Shown: one piece after another, positions 62,204 through 64,000 of the stretch
Position numbering within the stretch: position 1 is the stretch's first letter
Layout: the number at the start of each line of letters is the position of its first letter
Assembly: GCF_010731575.1 (NCBI RefSeq)
Contig: NZ_AP022617.1
Coordinates: 5,146,001 to 5,210,000, forward strand
Source of the DNA: Mycolicibacterium monacense
Lineage (GTDB): Bacteria; Actinomycetota; Actinomycetes; Mycobacteriales; Mycobacteriaceae
Length of the DNA stretch: 64,000 bases
Direction: 5' to 3'
Translations under genes and position numbers: made by a program
The notes under the pieces: model-generated
What the model was told of the DNA's origin: nothing
Database searches by the model: none
Seen by the model: the letters and a program-made list of their open reading frames with translations, nothing else

Positions 62204-63240
62204 CCGCCGGAGTCGCCGTCGAACTCAACGACCTGACCCGGGTCTACGGAACGGTTCATGCGCTCGACGGGCTGACCCTGCACATGCAGCCCGGCGAACT
62301 CGTCGCACTGCTCGGCCCCTCCGGGTGCGGGAAGACCACCGCGCTGCGCATCCTCGCCGGCCTCGACGAGGCCACGTCGGGTTCGGTGTCGGTCGACGGT
62401 CGCGACGTCAGCCGCGTGCCCGCCAACAAACGCGATATGGGCATGGTGTTCCAGGCCTACAGCCTCTTCCCGCACCTGACCGTGCTCGACAACGTCGCGT
62501 TCGGCCTCAAGATGCGCGGAAAAGCCAAGGCGGACCGGCTGTCTCGCGCCGCCGACATGCTCGACCTGGTCGGTCTGTCGGCGCACAAGCACAAGTACGC
62601 CAACGAACTGTCCGGCGGTCAGCAGCAGCGGGTGGCGCTGGCGCGCGCCCTGGCCGTCCAGCCGCGCGTCCTGCTGCTCGACGAACCGCTCTCCGCGCTG
62701 GACGCGAAGGTCCGCGCACAGTTGCGCGACGAGATCCGGCGTGTCCAGCTCGAAGTGGGGACCACGACGCTGTTCGTCACCCACGACCAGGAGGAGGCGC
62801 TGGCGGTCGCCGACCGGGTCGGCGTGATGAACCAGGGCCGCCTCGAACAGCTCGCCGCCCCCGCCGAGCTGTACGCGCACCCCGCGACGCCGTTCGTCGC
62901 GCAGTTCGTCGGGCTCAACAACGAGGTGCCGGCCACGGTGAGCGCGGGCAGCGCGCGGCTGCTCGGCACCGAGGTGCCCGTGCTCGACGGATCCGCCACC
63001 GGCGGCGACGGGGTGGCGCTGGTGCGGCCCGAATCGGTCACCGTCACCACCGGCGGCGCCCCGAACGCGACGGTCACATCGGTGGCGTTCCTCGGGTCGA
63101 TCTCACGGGTGTACTGCACCCTGTCCGACGGCACCGTGCTGTCCGCGCAGTTGCCCAGCTCGCAGGCGACGAAATTCACCAGCGGCGACGCCGTCACCGT
63201 GGGCGTCGAACCCACCGCGGTGCTCGTCGTATCGCGTTGA
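62200..63240 (+). CDS. ABC importer ATPase
   Basis: ATG overlaps the permease stop; 346 residues. Walker A LLGPSGCGKTTALRI, signature NELSGGQQQRVALARAL, Walker B VLLLDEPLSALDAKVR, H-loop TLFVTHDQEEALAVADR, then a TOBE-type regulatory domain (about 275-345). It is a PotA/FbpC-type ATPase that completes a one-binding-protein, two-permease, one-ATPase importer. Confidence 0.94.
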   Translation: MTAGVAVELNDLTRVYGTVHALDGLTLHMQPGELVALLGPSGCGKTTALRILAGLDEATSGSVSVDGRDVSRVPANKRDMGMVFQAYSLFPHLTVLDNVAFGLKMRGKAKADRLSRAADMLDLVGLSAHKHKYANELSGGQQQRVALARALAVQPRVLLLDEPLSALDAKVRAQLRDEIRRVQLEVGTTTLFVTHDQEEALAVADRVGVMNQGRLEQLAAPAELYAHPATPFVAQFVGLNNEVPATVSAGSARLLGTEVPVLDGSATGGDGVALVRPESVTVTTGGAPNATVTSVAFLGSISRVYCTLSDGTVLSAQLPSSQATKFTSGDAVTVGVEPTAVLVVSR

Positions 63241-63296
63241 CTTTGCGCTGAGGGCGCGAAAGCTCGAGTGGGCGAGACCCTGGACGCAGAGTCAAC
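63236..63296. terminator. Long hairpin between importer and phosphoribosyltransferase genes
   Basis: GTTGACT (63236-63242) pairs with AGTCAAC (63290-63296), and inside TGCG/CGCA and AGGG/CCCT continue the stem with small bulges. It includes the stop codon of the ATPase gene and ends before the stop of the convergent gene at 63302. Probably a bidirectional terminator. Confidence 0.6.
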
Positions 63297-63301
63297 GGCA
63301 G

Positions 63302-63880
63302 TCAGACCGCTTTGATCGGTTCGATTCCCAGATCGCGGTAGGTCACCAGCGCGGCGAACGGCACGCCCCGTTCGGCGAACAGCGTCGCCGCGACGTCACC
63401 GCGGTCGACCATCGGGATCACCCCGGTCACCACCGCGCCGGCCGCGACCACTCGGTCGAACGCCAGCGCCGTCGACCCACCGGTGCTGATCACGTCGTCG
63501 ACGAGCAGCACCCGCATCCCGGGCTCGATACGCGTGCCCTCGATCCACTGTTCGCGGCCGCGCTGCTTCTGCTCCTTGCGCACCGAGAACCAGGCCGCAC
63601 CGGTGACCATCGCGACGCCGTGGGCGAGCGGGTCGGCGCCCATCGTCAGACCGCCGACGGCGTCGAACTCGATGCCGGTGCGTGCGGCGAGATCCGCGAC
63701 GGCGCGGCTCACGATCGTCAGCCGCTCACCGTTGTCGACGGCGTACTTCCCGTCGATGTAGTCGTGGCTGAGTTGTCCGCTGGCGAGGCGGAACGGCTCC
63801 TCACGGTGTTCGTATCCGCGCGTGCGGATCAACTCGAACGCCGCTTGCCAGGATTCCGGACGGTCGCTCTGCGCAGACAT
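63302..63880 (-). CDS. Orotate phosphoribosyltransferase-like protein
   Basis: A 192-residue type-I phosphoribosyltransferase. PRPP loop VLLVDDVISTGGSTALAFDR, and SGQLSHDYIDGKYAV plus VGGLTMGADPLAHGVAMV fit OPRT, but the sequence differs from the usual mycobacterial PyrE and has FRLASGQLSHDYID near the N-terminus. It may be a second OPRT or an enzyme for another pyrimidine or purine base. No pyrimidine-synthesis genes are beside it. The gene named pyrE is not assigned. Confidence 0.8.
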   Translation of the reverse strand: MSAQSDRPESWQAAFELIRTRGYEHREEPFRLASGQLSHDYIDGKYAVDNGERLTIVSRAVADLAARTGIEFDAVGGLTMGADPLAHGVAMVTGAAWFSVRKEQKQRGREQWIEGTRIEPGMRVLLVDDVISTGGSTALAFDRVVAAGAVVTGVIPMVDRGDVAATLFAERGVPFAALVTYRDLGIEPIKAV

Positions 63881-63905
63881 ACCGCAGATCGTATTAGACG
63901 CCCCG

Positions 63906-64000
63906 TCAGCCCTGACGGGCCCGCCGCGTCAACTCCACGGCGGCAGACCGCAGTTCGGCGGGCGAATTCAGCGGCGCGGCATACCCCACCCGGGTGTAGG
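63906..64000 (-). CDS. C-terminal end of an unidentified gene
   Basis: The last 31 codons of a minus-strand frame (YTRVGYAAPLNSPAELRSAA onward, stop at 63908-63906) run off the right edge. Too little for a family call; codon use fits coding sequence. Confidence 0.45.
   Translation of the reverse strand, partial: YTRVGYAAPLNSPAELRSAAVELTRRARQG

Overview
The window is GC-rich, densely packed actinobacterial chromosome, almost certainly from a fast-growing, environmental Mycobacterium (Mycolicibacterium). Pointers are an mmpS-mmpL pair, a second MMPL transporter, an orphan Mce protein, a close homologue of the M. smegmatis SGNH acyltransferase MsAcT, EF-G2 (fusA2), F420/PPOX-type flavoproteins, a KstR-type operator beside acyl-CoA dehydrogenases, and a homologue of the mycobacterial phthiodiolone ketoreductase. 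No rRNA, tRNA, insertion sequence, prophage or CRISPR array was seen. Most intergenic gaps are short; many same-strand genes overlap at ATGA/GTGA, and several convergent pairs overlap tail to tail. Family assignments come from reading motifs, not from searches.

Layout. 1-3.9 kb: truncated thioredoxin-reductase-like flavoprotein, then upp, a DUF1688 (Urc4) gene and a GTP-cyclohydrolase-II-like (Urc1) gene, which together look like the URC uracil-catabolism set. 3.9-8.4 kb: two overlapping acyl-CoA dehydrogenase genes diverge from a DUF1295 membrane protein and a FAD oxidoreductase, with a near-perfect KstR-type palindrome between them. 8.4-16.2 kb: STAS protein, PAS-ANTAR regulator, serine hydrolase, VOC protein, APC permease, helical protein, hemophore-like secreted protein, ZIP transporter, secreted protein. 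16.2-19.9 kb: promoter, a 49-codon leader ORF, mmpS and mmpL. 19.9-25.2 kb: SGNH acyltransferase, a frameshifted SDR gene, SRPBCC, two TetR regulators, an alpha/beta hydrolase and a proline-rich secreted protein.

25.6-30.5 kb is a six-gene MoxR/DUF58/vWA-like operon. 30.6-34.4 kb is a partner-switching signalling cluster: a cobalamin-binding sensor with the Wx9EH motif of CarH-type photoreceptors, overlapping a GAF-SpoIIE phosphatase gene, and divergent STAS, RsbW-type and STAS genes. 34.5-40.6 kb: P450, SnoaL-like protein, PPOX flavoprotein, AraC regulator, amidase, VOC protein, rhomboid protease. 40.9-42.5 kb: an MpaB-family oxygenase gene flanked by two related small membrane proteins. 42.5-49.1 kb: coiled-coil protein, MMPL transporter, phosphatase-like protein, DMT-type transporter, orphan Mce protein. 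49.3-58.5 kb: CMD protein and fusA2, then an apparent insertion (hydrolase, TetR, dihydroxyacetone kinase, SRPBCC, secreted protein and a low-GC pair of ketoreductase-like and cupin genes) before an Rv0121-family flavoprotein. 58.6-64 kb: proline-rich membrane protein with 15-bp tandem repeats, a four-gene ABC importer, an orphan orotate phosphoribosyltransferase and the tail of one more gene.

The strongest leads are the B12-sensor/partner-switching cluster, the KstR-type operator, the URC set, the MoxR operon whose vWA-like members lack the metal-binding motif, the low-GC pair and the leader ORF before mmpS-mmpL.
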